Assembly: GCF_001006485.1 (NCBI RefSeq)
Contig: NZ_JUET01000070.1
Coordinates: forward strand, 1 to 64,000
DNA length: 64,000 nt
Reading direction: 5' to 3'
Origin: Tannerella forsythia
Lineage (GTDB): Bacteria > Bacteroidota > Bacteroidia > Bacteroidales > Tannerellaceae
Shown piece by piece: positions 19,696-28,494 of the stretch; position 1 is the first letter of the stretch, and every line of letters begins with the position of its first letter. The translations under genes were made by a program, and so were the position numbers. The notes under the pieces were generated by a model. That model ran no database searches and was not told the origin of the DNA. It saw only the letters and a list, made by a program, of their open reading frames with translations.

Positions 19696-20683
19696 AGGCC
19701 CACTTCACATAGTTGGCGCCCCATGTCCAACCGGCTCCAAAAGCAGCCATGACGATGTTGTCCCCCTTTTTCAGTTTCTTCTCCCATTCCCAGAGGCATA
19801 ACGGGATCGTTGCCGAACTGGTATTTCCATATTTCCGAATGTTCACCATCACCTTCGAGTCGTCGACTCCCAAACGGCGAGCCGCCGCATCAATGATGCG
19901 AAGATTGGCCTGATGCGGAACAATCCAGTCGATTTCATCTTTTGTCAGTCCGTTGCGTCGCACGATCTCTTCTGCTGCATCGGCCATATCAATGACGGCT
20001 CGTTTGAATACGGCCTGTCCCTCCTGATACACAAAATGCTCACGCTTATCAATCGTCTCGTACGAAGGCATTCGAACAGCCCCGCCGGCCTTCATGATTA
20101 AATGAGATTTTCCGGTACCTTCAGCACGAAGAATCGTGTCCATAACCCCATAATCTTCACAGGTTGGCTCTAAAAGAGCAACCCCGCAACCATCGCCGAA
20201 AAGGGGACACGTCGACCGATCCTGATAGTCGGTGATGGCCGACATTTTCTCACTCGAGACAACGAGCATCCGCTTATAACGTCCCGAACGAATAAAATTA
20301 GACGCAGTTTCCAATGCATAAATAAATCCTGCGCAGGCAGCCTGTATATCAAAGGCAAATGCGTTCTTGCAACCTGCTTCATACGCAATCATAGAGGCTG
20401 TACTCGGAAAATGATAGTCGGCCGTAGAGGTCGAACATATAATCCCGTCTATCGTTTCCGGATCGATTCCCTTCTTGCGGACGAGCCGGCCGACAGCTTG
20501 GACCCCCATATAAGCAGTGCCTAATTGAGGGTCTTTCAAGATACGTCTCTCCTTGATTCCGACCCGTGTCATAATCCATTCATCGGTTGTATCCACCATC
20601 TTTGACAAATCGGCATTTGTCAACACATCGTCCGGAACATATCCGTCGACTCCCGTAATCACTGCATTTATCTTGTCCATCAT
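19676..20683 (-). CDS. fabH: Beta-ketoacyl-ACP synthase III
   Basis: Starts fatty-acid synthesis by condensing acyl-CoA with malonyl-ACP, 335 residues. The catalytic triad is visible: Cys in [12 protein letters not shown], His in [10 protein letters not shown] and Asn in [11 protein letters not shown]. It belongs to the conserved block yceD-rpmF-fabH. A terminator-like hairpin lies just upstream (20693-20731), between rpmF and fabH. The last 20 bp overlap era. Confidence 0.97.
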   Translation of the reverse strand: MMDKINAVITGVDGYVPDDVLTNADLSKMVDTTDEWIMTRVGIKERRILKDPQLGTAYMGVQAVGRLVRKKGIDPETIDGIICSTSTADYHFPSTASMIAYEAGCKNAFAFDIQAACAGFIYALETASNFIRSGRYKRMLVVSSEKMSAITDYQDRSTCPLFGDGCGVALLEPTCEDYGVMDTILRAEGTGKSHLIMKAGGAVRMPSYETIDKREHFVYQEGQAVFKRAVIDMADAAEEIVRRNGLTKDEIDWIVPHQANLRIIDAAARRLGVDDSKVMVNIRKYGNTSSATIPLCLWEWEKKLKKGDNIVMAAFGAGWTWGANYVKWAYDGSEA

Positions 20684-20692
20684 CGCGGTTCT

Positions 20693-20731
20693 TTAAAAAA
20701 ATAGCCCTTAAAGATTCAGGGCTATCTTTTT
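20693..20731 (-). terminator. Hairpin with T tracts between rpmF and fabH (possible attenuator)
   Basis: ATAGCCCT (20701-20708) pairs with AGGGCTAT (20718-20725), an 8-bp perfect stem with a 9-nt loop. Transcribed from the minus strand, the stem is followed by TTTTTTTAAAG; on the plus strand it is also followed by a T run. As it sits inside a same-strand gene series, it may partly terminate transcripts coming from rpmF and set the ratio of ribosomal protein to FabH. Confidence 0.65.
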
Positions 20732-20767
20732 TCGTTTTTACATCAAATTTGGTCCGAAATGTTTCTA

Positions 20768-20953
20768 TTAAAGGGCTGCTTCCTTTTCGATGGCAAGCTT
20801 ACCTCGATAATATCCGCATTCGTTACAAACGGTGTGATACACATGCCATGCACCGCAATTCGGGCAGATGGCCATTGTCGGAGTCACTGCATGATCATGC
20901 GATCTTCTCTTGGCAGTTCTCGCGCTTCCTTGTCTTCTTTTAGGATGTGCCAT
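20768..20953 (-). CDS. rpmF: 50S ribosomal protein L32
   Basis: The 61-residue protein has the basic N-terminus MAHPKRRQGSARTAKRRSHD and a zinc-ribbon with C-P-N-C and C-N-E-C pairs, so it is the zinc-binding (C+) form. It follows the DUF177 gene by 21 bp, the usual arrangement. Confidence 0.97.
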   Translation of the reverse strand: MAHPKRRQGSARTAKRRSHDHAVTPTMAICPNCGAWHVYHTVCNECGYYRGKLAIEKEAAL

Positions 20954-20974
20954 AATCTTATTTTTATTTTAAAT

Positions 20975-21559
20975 TCATTCTTCATTCTTCAGTTTTTTCA
21001 GAGCATCCCAACGAGGGTCTGTCGCAGTATCCTCATACTCATCCGACAGTATGTTATCGTCGTCCTCCACCTCATCCTCCGCATTATCGCTTTCATCAGA
21101 GCGATGTGCAGAGTGTTTGCGTAATCGGGCCGACATCGCCTTGTTACACTTTCCCGGCGCGTGCACATGCTTCATCGGAATGTTCAATGCGACAAACTCG
21201 TAAAGGAACCATGCCAGATTTACACGACCTTCATCTTCCGAGATGACCAATATCTCATCGCTTTCCTCGGCATATTCTTTGCCAAACTTCACCATCAAGC
21301 GATTATCCGAAGCAATCGCTTGTTCCATGTCGTCCAGACACCGGTCGCACGATACGATCACCATACCGGATAAATGAAACGTCATCTCAAATGTAGACAC
21401 TTTACGCTCCACTTTCAACGAAACATTTACTTTACCGCGCTGAACTTCGGCACCGTCAATATCCGTAAAAAACTGATTATCCAAAAAGTATTCGTACCTA
21501 CGAACTTCTTCCGGATTCATATTTCTCAAATCAACCCAATATGCGCCGAATTTACCCAA
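20975..21559 (-). CDS. DUF177/YceD-family protein
   Basis: 194-residue cytoplasmic protein with the DUF177 zinc-ribbon-like element C-D-R-C-L (VIVSCDRCLDDMEQ), a YEF-like middle part and a very acidic C-terminal tail (SDESDNAEDEVEDDDNILSD). The family accompanies rpmF in most bacteria and is implicated in ribosome or 23S rRNA maturation. It is first of the block yceD-rpmF-fabH-era-der. A -7 box TACCTTTG lies on the minus strand at 21597-21590. Confidence 0.9.
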   Translation of the reverse strand: MGKFGAYWVDLRNMNPEEVRRYEYFLDNQFFTDIDGAEVQRGKVNVSLKVERKVSTFEMTFHLSGMVIVSCDRCLDDMEQAIASDNRLMVKFGKEYAEESDEILVISEDEGRVNLAWFLYEFVALNIPMKHVHAPGKCNKAMSARLRKHSAHRSDESDNAEDEVEDDDNILSDEYEDTATDPRWDALKKLKNEE

Positions 21560-21589
21560 AGCCTATAATCTCCAAAAAAAAAAACGATG

Positions 21590-21597
21590 CAAAGGTA
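21590..21597 (-). promoter_or_regulatory. -7 promoter box for the yceD-rpmF-fabH block
   Basis: TACCTTTG on the minus strand, about 31 bp before the DUF177 start, matches TAnnTTTG. No TTTG is seen at the usual -33 distance. The rest of 21560-21711 is AT-rich and empty. Confidence 0.5.
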
Positions 21598-21711
21598 TAT
21601 GTTTTTTGTATAGAAAAAGAATGATTCCTTATATTTTTCAGTAACAATCAAATTATAACCATCTTACAAAACCATAAACTCCGAAAGAACAGACTTGTCT
21701 TATTTCATTCA

Positions 21712-24054
21712 TTATTCTCTTTTCGTCATCGAATACGGTTTTTCGTAGGCCGCCGATTTCTTATTCGGACGAGTGCACATCTCGAATTCGATCTCCCCCC
21801 CACCGAGAATATCGGCATGGGTGATGTAGGCTTTTCGATAAGGCAGCCCGTTGAGTCGAATGGATTTGACATAGACATTTTCGGCCGAAGCATGTTTTGT
21901 CCTGACAATAAAATTCTTACCATTTTCAAGTTGCACAATCGCCTCTTTCACCAAAGGCGAGCCGATAACGTACTGGTCCGTTCCCGGGCAGACGGGATAA
22001 AATCCGAGCGCCGAAAAGATGTACCATGCCGACATCTGTCCGCAGTCGTCGTTACCCGACAATCCATCGATCCGGTTGCGATACATCCTGCGCATAATCT
22101 CGTGAAGACGTGCTTCCGATTTCCAAGGTTCGTCCGTCCATTTATACAGATAAGGCACGTGATGGCTCGGCTCGTTACCGTGCACATAGTTGCCGATCAA
22201 TCCTTCTTCGTTAATATCTTCCGTATTTTCGAAATATTTTGCGGGCAGACGCATCGTAAAAAGCGAGTCGAGACGACGCACGAACCGTTTCTCTCCGCCC
22301 ATCAGACGCATCAATCCGTTGACATCGTGCGGTACGAAGAACGAATAGTTCCACGAATTGCCTTCGATAAAGCCCTGTCCGTGGGTATCGAGCAAGTCAA
22401 AATCTTTTTTGAACGTCCCGTCCTGATGTTTCGGGCGGGCAAAACCCAGCAACGGATCAAAAATATTGCGATAACTGCATGCACGTTTCGCATATTCTTT
22501 CTCTACATCCAGAACCTTCATCCGCTTAGCCAGCTCACTGATCGCCCAATCGTCGTAACTGTATTCGAGCGTGACCGAAGCTGCCGAACCACTGCGTTCG
22601 AGCGGTACATAACCCAGCTTCTTATATTCGGCAATACCATCGTAGTAATCCAGATTCGAACTGTTTATACAAGCATCCAGTGCAAGCTTTTTATCCACCA
22701 CCAATCCTTTTGCGAGGGCATCGGCCACGACCGAAACGGAGTGATACCCGATCATACACCAGTTTTCATTGCCCATGTGCGACCAAACCGGCAAGGCACG
22801 GTGTACGCTCTGCCGGTAATGATTGAGCATGGAATGAACGAACTGCACGCTGCGCGACGGCTTAATCAGGTTCATCAGCGGATGCTGGGCTCGAAACGTA
22901 TCCCAAACGGAAAAGACCGTATAGTTGGTTTGCCCTTCGGCCGCCTGATGGATATTGTGGTCAACGCCGCGATAACGCCCGTCTACGTCCTGATATACGG
23001 AAGGATTGATCATCGTATGATACAAGGCCGTGTAGAATACGGATTTTGTATCGTCGTCAGCTTCTATACGGATACAGCTCAACTCCTTCTCCCACTTCAC
23101 CTGCGTAGCCTTCCGAACTTCATCGAATGACTTCCCTCCCGTTTCGGCCTCCAGATTCTTCCGTGCGCCCAGACAATCGACCGGCGAGAGAGCGACCTGC
23201 ACCTCGAGCGGACAGCCATCGGAGAAATCAAATTCAAAATAAGCCGTAAGGTGTTTGCCAAACATCTCCGGGAAATTCTTCGTCATGTCGAACCTGCGCC
23301 AAAATCCTTTATAAAGCACCTCTTCGTTATTGCGACAACCGTAAGCGGTAATCGGCTTCGAGAACTTCACGGCGAAATGAGTGTAATTCATCCGAGACCA
23401 GCCGCGGGTGATACGGTAACCGGTAAGCGTACACGAATCCTCCACACGAACATTGGCCATCAACACCTTGCCATCGTAGTGATAAATACCGTAATTGAGG
23501 TCGAGTACGATATGCCCTGTTTGAGTACCTTTCGGAAAGGTGTAACGATGCACACCAACCCGTTCCGTAGCAGTCATTTCGGCACGGATGCCGTAATCTT
23601 CGAGCAGCACAGAGTAATATCCGGCTTCGGCCTTTTCATGCTCATGGCTGAAGCGTGAACGATAGCCGCTTTCGGGATGTACTGCCGTACCTTTGTCGAG
23701 TTTTACCTCACCTGTTGCAGGCATGACTAAAATATCACCCAAATCGGAATGCCCCGTGCCGTTGAAATGGGTATGACTGAACCCGACAATCGTTTTATCG
23801 TCGTACTGATAACCTGTGCAATACCGATAGGCATCGGGTTGATAGATTCCGCCGATGTTATGCGGAACCATTTCCGTATCAGGACTTAACTGCACCAGAC
23901 CGAACGGAGCGCAGGCTCCGGGGAACGTATGTCCCATGCTTTTTGTTCCTACCATCGGGTTAACGTATGGCAGCAAATTGCCCGCCGATGCGTTAAATGT
24001 TGCAGTGACTGCCAGATAACCGATCACGATTCCGATTTTTATATGTATGTTCAT
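21712..24054 (-). CDS. GH92-family alpha-mannosidase
   Basis: Exo-acting, calcium-dependent alpha-mannosidase of glycoside hydrolase family 92, expected in the periplasm or on the outer membrane. After a signal peptide (IKIGIVIGYLAVTATFNASA) comes the N-terminal beta-sandwich (LLPYVNPMVGTKSMGHTFPG), then an (alpha/alpha)6 barrel with SVWDTFRAQHPLM, GNEPSHHVPYLY and GNDDCGQMSAWYIFSALGFYPV, all typical of GH92. I start at 24054 (780 residues): it gives a proper signal peptide and is preceded by a purine-rich GAAGAAGAAAA stretch, whereas the in-frame ATG at 24120 lies inside the GH28-like gene. It is the last gene of the minus-strand glycan-degradation series, 25 bp after the GH28-like gene. Confidence 0.94.
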   Translation of the reverse strand: MNIHIKIGIVIGYLAVTATFNASAGNLLPYVNPMVGTKSMGHTFPGACAPFGLVQLSPDTEMVPHNIGGIYQPDAYRYCTGYQYDDKTIVGFSHTHFNGTGHSDLGDILVMPATGEVKLDKGTAVHPESGYRSRFSHEHEKAEAGYYSVLLEDYGIRAEMTATERVGVHRYTFPKGTQTGHIVLDLNYGIYHYDGKVLMANVRVEDSCTLTGYRITRGWSRMNYTHFAVKFSKPITAYGCRNNEEVLYKGFWRRFDMTKNFPEMFGKHLTAYFEFDFSDGCPLEVQVALSPVDCLGARKNLEAETGGKSFDEVRKATQVKWEKELSCIRIEADDDTKSVFYTALYHTMINPSVYQDVDGRYRGVDHNIHQAAEGQTNYTVFSVWDTFRAQHPLMNLIKPSRSVQFVHSMLNHYRQSVHRALPVWSHMGNENWCMIGYHSVSVVADALAKGLVVDKKLALDACINSSNLDYYDGIAEYKKLGYVPLERSGSAASVTLEYSYDDWAISELAKRMKVLDVEKEYAKRACSYRNIFDPLLGFARPKHQDGTFKKDFDLLDTHGQGFIEGNSWNYSFFVPHDVNGLMRLMGGEKRFVRRLDSLFTMRLPAKYFENTEDINEEGLIGNYVHGNEPSHHVPYLYKWTDEPWKSEARLHEIMRRMYRNRIDGLSGNDDCGQMSAWYIFSALGFYPVCPGTDQYVIGSPLVKEAIVQLENGKNFIVRTKHASAENVYVKSIRLNGLPYRKAYITHADILGGGEIEFEMCTRPNKKSAAYEKPYSMTKRE

Positions 24055-24079
24055 ACTGCGTATTTTTTCTTCTTCATAA

Positions 24080-25570
24080 TCATGGTTCAACATGTATCCC
24101 CGACGAACAGTGACGTACAATTTCGTCTTTATGTGCCGACTCCGGTATGGAAATCTTCATATTTTTAAAGACGGCATTGTGTACATCGTCGAGCACGACG
24201 GCCGGGCGATAGTCCGCTTTTTGGGCAACAAACGTCACATTATTGAACCGGATACCCTTAGCATGCCGGATATAAAAGCCCCATGCCGGGAGCTCCTTAA
24301 ACATCGAAAATTCCGGATACTTATTCTCCATCTCGGGAACACTGTCCAACTCATCCAATCCCACTTTGGCATACAGCGCATTACCCCCTCCTGGATACCG
24401 AATTTCGATATTTTCCAACGTCACATTTTCGATGGGGATAGACGGAATACCGGCAATGATACAGGGAGAGACATTACGTGGCAAATCTTCGATCGGGCCT
24501 TCGTAACGATAACCGGCATCGGGCTTGGTGGCCGGCACTTCGGCATAGACATTCGATATCCTGATATTTCGCAGACAAGGCCTGTTACGCACCGTGCGAG
24601 TTCCCGTACGAAGAAAAATCACATTACCCGTGTTGATCGAAACAAGACTATCCACTGTCACATTGTCTATTACCGCTCCATCGACGGAGGCAAAGGTGAT
24701 GGCTGAACGATATGTATTGAAGACCGTGTTTTTGACGATACGGATATTGCGAAACCCTCCTGCCGAAACAGTGCCGAATTTGATGCCGCTGGCACTTGTA
24801 CGCACCGTATTGTTGTAAATGTAAATATTGCTGCATTCGTGGTCGGCACTATGCGACTTCAGGCAGATGCCGTCGTCAGCCGCATCGAAGTAAGAATTTC
24901 GGATAATCACGCTATCGCAATCCACGATATCGATTCCGTCGTTGTTCCAATACGCTTTGCTGTCGGTCGTAATTTCTTCGACAAGCATGTTTCGACACTG
25001 TTCGTACTGTTGATTCCAGCTTGCCGGATCTTTCAGCAGAATGCCTTGTATATGAATATCCCGGCATCTCTTAAAATAAATATTCTGCGGACGGCGAAAT
25101 TCGCGAGGACGATCGAGCAACAACGCATCTTCAAAGATGCCGTTATTGATCAGCGAAATCAGATTGTTGGCCACCTCGTACCCCCTTCCGTCAATCACGC
25201 CTTGACCTGTAATGCCGATATGGTGCTGCTCGTGCGCTACCACAAGCGCCGTCCAATTCCAGTTCTCACCGATGTCGTAATCGAGCGGATTGGTAGAGCC
25301 CAGCAGTACGGCACCTTCTTTCAGGTGAAGCGTAACGTTCGATTTCAGATAAATCGTTCCCGTAAGGTAACGTCCGACAGAGAAAACTAGCCTTCCGCCT
25401 CCCTTGTCGTGGATATGGTCGATGGCCTTTTGAATGGAGCGCGTGTTGAGCGTTGCTCCGTCGGACCGGATACCGAACAGCGAAGCATTGTAATCTTTTG
25501 CGACGAGTTGATTGCACAGCACAGCCGAGAAACAGAAAATAATTGATTTCAGAATTTTCATTGGAAGCAT
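24080..25570 (-). CDS. GH28-like right-handed beta-helix glycosidase lacking the GHG motif
   Basis: Secreted 496-residue pectinase-type beta-helix protein. The N-terminus is a signal peptide (ILKSIIFCFSAVLCNQLVA) followed by the pectate-lyase-like opening FGIRSDGATLNTRSIQKAIDHI. Motifs resemble GH28 polygalacturonases: N-N-D (WNNDGIDIVDCD) and the D-D pair (DAADDGICLKS). The usual GHG segment is replaced by SASGIKFGT and the RIK segment by TYRSAITF, so it is either a divergent GH28 acting on a substituted uronide or a different specificity on the same fold. The start could also be the ATG at 25561. It lies 11 bp after the first GH106 gene. Confidence 0.82.
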   Translation of the reverse strand: MLPMKILKSIIFCFSAVLCNQLVAKDYNASLFGIRSDGATLNTRSIQKAIDHIHDKGGGRLVFSVGRYLTGTIYLKSNVTLHLKEGAVLLGSTNPLDYDIGENWNWTALVVAHEQHHIGITGQGVIDGRGYEVANNLISLINNGIFEDALLLDRPREFRRPQNIYFKRCRDIHIQGILLKDPASWNQQYEQCRNMLVEEITTDSKAYWNNDGIDIVDCDSVIIRNSYFDAADDGICLKSHSADHECSNIYIYNNTVRTSASGIKFGTVSAGGFRNIRIVKNTVFNTYRSAITFASVDGAVIDNVTVDSLVSINTGNVIFLRTGTRTVRNRPCLRNIRISNVYAEVPATKPDAGYRYEGPIEDLPRNVSPCIIAGIPSIPIENVTLENIEIRYPGGGNALYAKVGLDELDSVPEMENKYPEFSMFKELPAWGFYIRHAKGIRFNNVTFVAQKADYRPAVVLDDVHNAVFKNMKISIPESAHKDEIVRHCSSGIHVEP

Positions 25571-25581
25571 ATTTTAAAAAT

Positions 25582-28461
25582 TTATGAATGGATATACATG
25601 GTAACCGGCCCTACCAGTCCCATCGACCGGATCGGCTGATCTTTCGATTTAAGAACGGTAAATTTTTGCGCCGTAAGGTTTTCCTTGAGCGTTTTCATAT
25701 AATTCCCCATCGTAGTAACGACATGTACTTCGAGTCGGTTGATACCTTTTTTCAGGAAGGGACCGAGGGCGTAAATCCGCCGACCGTACCACTTCACTCC
25801 GCACGATTGTCCGTTGAGAAACACTTCACAGACACCATGCACCTTACCGAGATTCAGGCACACGTCCTTTCGGCCGTCCGCCTCAAATGTCCGACGATAT
25901 ACAGCTGTTCCCGTGAAATTGACCCACTCGGTTTCTTTGAGGTCTTTCAGGGTCTCCATCGGGTAAGTTTTCACCCATCCTTCGCGACTGTGGCGTAGCT
26001 CGACCTCCCAGACGCCATCAAGCGTACGTTCTTCCTTTCCGCTTGTCGGAAGGGGGTGCCACGGCTTGCCGTGTTTCTCGCGGCTCCATACGATCAGGCA
26101 TGTTTCCGCCGGCCCCAATTCGAGGGTAATGGTATTTCCTTCAGGATGTATGCGATAACGTTCACCCGTTTCGGTATCCCACACCCACGGGAATCGCCGG
26201 GCAGTTATTTCGGCGGCAAAAGTGATATTCGTCGTATAGGACTGATTACGGTGCGTATTCGCAAAGAAGAACAGTTCATCGTGTGCATCGCTGCGATAGC
26301 GGTTTTGCGTCACAAAACGGTCAGAATATTCAATATCAAGATAATGAGGGATTCGGTATTGTTGCATCACCTCACGGTACCATTCAAGGAAACGATCGTC
26401 TTCAGGCTTGCGAAGCAGGACAAAGCGATCGGGATGTTGTTTCAGCTTCTCCACCCATTGCTTCACCAGCCGGTCTCTTTCGTGAAAATCCTGCAAGCCA
26501 AGCGATTTTTCCGGGTATTTCTCTATGCAGAAAATCCGTCCGCCATCAGCTACAAAATCATCTAATTTGGCCAATACTTCCGGATTGATTCCGCTCACCT
26601 CGACTAAGAAAAGTGTACCGTAAGCCTTGGAACCGTAGCAGAGCTTTCCGTTCCTGACCGTCGATTCGCGGAGGACAATCTCCGAGGTGTAATCCGCCCC
26701 GCCGCCGTTCTTATGAATGGCCTCCCATACAAGCGAGGTGTAGGGAACATTCAGCTTTTCAGGGAACGGATCGGTCTGCACGCCCATTTCGCTCCATAAA
26801 TCGTACGTAGCCGGGAGGATGGCGATATCGGTGTACATATCGGCGTTCATGAGTACCGACGAGAGACGCGCTTTATAACGGTTCAGATACTTGACGTAAG
26901 GCCACCAGTTGTTGTTTTCGTTATGATATGTACCGTATTGCACCCAGCCGGGAAAAGGTGCGTCGGGCGGGGAATAATTAAAACCGTGCCAAACGGAATG
27001 AGTCACACCCGACATGATGCTGTGATCGGAGCCGATCTTCAACAGTTCCAATGTGGCGTTAAAAACATCGTAAGTATTTGTCATCTCTTCGCAGCTCACC
27101 ACTCGCTTACCGGTGAGGTGAGCGGCCGAAGAGACGAATTTATTGATCATCGTGTAAGCTCGTCCTCGGCGATAATCTTCGTCCGGCATCTCTTCGCCCG
27201 GCCGATGTTTGAGCCAATTCGTTGTCCACGATTCACCCTCGGGAATGTCGAATTTCAGGCTGCTTTCGAGCGGAAAGAAGCCGCGTCCGTAAGCCTGCGC
27301 CCTCGATTGCACGCCCTGCTCCCTGCACCATTGCAGATATGTTTCGGTAAATCGCTCCCGCAGCAACTCAGCTTTGGTCAGTTCGAAATCGAACCGCACG
27401 CGATTCAGGATGTCTGCAAACCCGGGTGTTTTCTCCGCCCCATATGTATCATCCACGACCGCCCCCAACCGTCCGACCTTGAACAGGATAAACGGAAGGT
27501 AAGGCATCAGATCGTAGCCACGACGTTGCCGAAAAGTTTCCGCCAAATCGTCAGTCCAGTTACATCCTTCCAGCTCCATCGAATCACAGAAGAACGCACG
27601 CAGATGTTTTGAGAGCGCACCGTTTTTTTTCCGTATCGTGTCGGACATGCGGTCGAGGTAACTGCGCACGGCCTCCCGATTCATATGATTGAGAATATGT
27701 CCTGCTGCACCCGGAGCGCCATTGATGACGGATGCAAAGGAATCGACCTTCACCAGTGCATAAAGCACATGTCTGCCTTCGGGGATTTCGATACGGACAA
27801 CCTCGTCCCTGCACCGGTCGGAGAAGTCGACGACTTGTTCCAGCCCGCTCATCGGATCGGGAACAACCTGCAGAGAAAGGAGTTCGAACGTACGTGACGG
27901 ATCAGGTACGGTCACACCGGGATCAACCGCCTTGAAAAGGTGAAAACGTGACGCTTCATACATCATCGGACCTTCGAGTTTCTCGGCATAAACGAGCACC
28001 ACCTGTGCCCGCTCGGCACCCTGTAATGTCTCAGCACCAAACGGCCACCCCGACCCGACAATCAAATCGCATGTCATTCCGAGACGTTTGGCCTCATCGA
28101 AAGCGACTTGCAACATGTCAATCCATTCATCGCCCAGCCACGTAAGCGACTTCTTGCCCAAATCGTCGCCCGACGAAGGAAAAGCGATCGGGTTAATCTC
28201 TACGCCGCCCACGCCGGCATCTTTCAGCAGACGAAGCTCCCGGACAATCTCCGACGCCTCAACCTTATTGCCGTTCCACCACCAACGCACAAACGGCGCA
28301 TAACGTGAAGCGGGATGTTGAAATAAAGCAAACAGTCCGGACGACGTTTGAAGACGCTCTATGGTTTTCGCCCCTGCCTTTACGGTAGAATATGCTCCTC
28401 CAGTCAATATGGAGGCAGAAAACAGTGTACTATGCTTTATAAACAGTCTTCGATTCATCAT
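25582..28461 (-). CDS. GH106-type alpha-L-rhamnosidase (copy 1)
   Basis: Large exported glycosidase, 959 residues. It starts with RRLFIKHSTLFSASILTGGAYS, a Tat-like or ordinary signal peptide. The catalytic TIM-barrel part begins PFVRWWWNGNKVEASEIVRELRLLKDAGVGGVEINP, the tryptophan-rich hallmark of GH106, and has conserved acidic segments such as VVSCEEMTNTY and GTYHNENNNWWPY. The C-terminal galactose-binding-like beta-sandwich (TAVYRRTFEADGRKDV, FLNGQSCGVKWYGRR) is typical. The family removes alpha-linked L-rhamnose from pectin side chains, glycosides and other glycans. It lies 33 bp after the second GH106 gene, and the two share only family-level similarity. Confidence 0.86.
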   Translation of the reverse strand: MMNRRLFIKHSTLFSASILTGGAYSTVKAGAKTIERLQTSSGLFALFQHPASRYAPFVRWWWNGNKVEASEIVRELRLLKDAGVGGVEINPIAFPSSGDDLGKKSLTWLGDEWIDMLQVAFDEAKRLGMTCDLIVGSGWPFGAETLQGAERAQVVLVYAEKLEGPMMYEASRFHLFKAVDPGVTVPDPSRTFELLSLQVVPDPMSGLEQVVDFSDRCRDEVVRIEIPEGRHVLYALVKVDSFASVINGAPGAAGHILNHMNREAVRSYLDRMSDTIRKKNGALSKHLRAFFCDSMELEGCNWTDDLAETFRQRRGYDLMPYLPFILFKVGRLGAVVDDTYGAEKTPGFADILNRVRFDFELTKAELLRERFTETYLQWCREQGVQSRAQAYGRGFFPLESSLKFDIPEGESWTTNWLKHRPGEEMPDEDYRRGRAYTMINKFVSSAAHLTGKRVVSCEEMTNTYDVFNATLELLKIGSDHSIMSGVTHSVWHGFNYSPPDAPFPGWVQYGTYHNENNNWWPYVKYLNRYKARLSSVLMNADMYTDIAILPATYDLWSEMGVQTDPFPEKLNVPYTSLVWEAIHKNGGGADYTSEIVLRESTVRNGKLCYGSKAYGTLFLVEVSGINPEVLAKLDDFVADGGRIFCIEKYPEKSLGLQDFHERDRLVKQWVEKLKQHPDRFVLLRKPEDDRFLEWYREVMQQYRIPHYLDIEYSDRFVTQNRYRSDAHDELFFFANTHRNQSYTTNITFAAEITARRFPWVWDTETGERYRIHPEGNTITLELGPAETCLIVWSREKHGKPWHPLPTSGKEERTLDGVWEVELRHSREGWVKTYPMETLKDLKETEWVNFTGTAVYRRTFEADGRKDVCLNLGKVHGVCEVFLNGQSCGVKWYGRRIYALGPFLKKGINRLEVHVVTTMGNYMKTLKENLTAQKFTVLKSKDQPIRSMGLVGPVTMYIHS

Positions 28462-28494
28462 TTTTATTGTATTCGTTTCATTCTGTAATAATTT

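Noticed and set aside
21817-23130. 437-codon open frame on the plus strand
   Set aside because: It lies wholly antisense to the GH92 gene, whose motifs are clear. The translation resembles no family and is rich in the Arg/His/Ile patterns typical of a mirrored frame.
24055-24120. 22-residue N-terminal extension of the GH92 protein
   Set aside because: It would place the signal peptide internally and overlap the GH28-like gene by about 40 bp; the start at 24054 has a purine-rich leader and a normal signal peptide.
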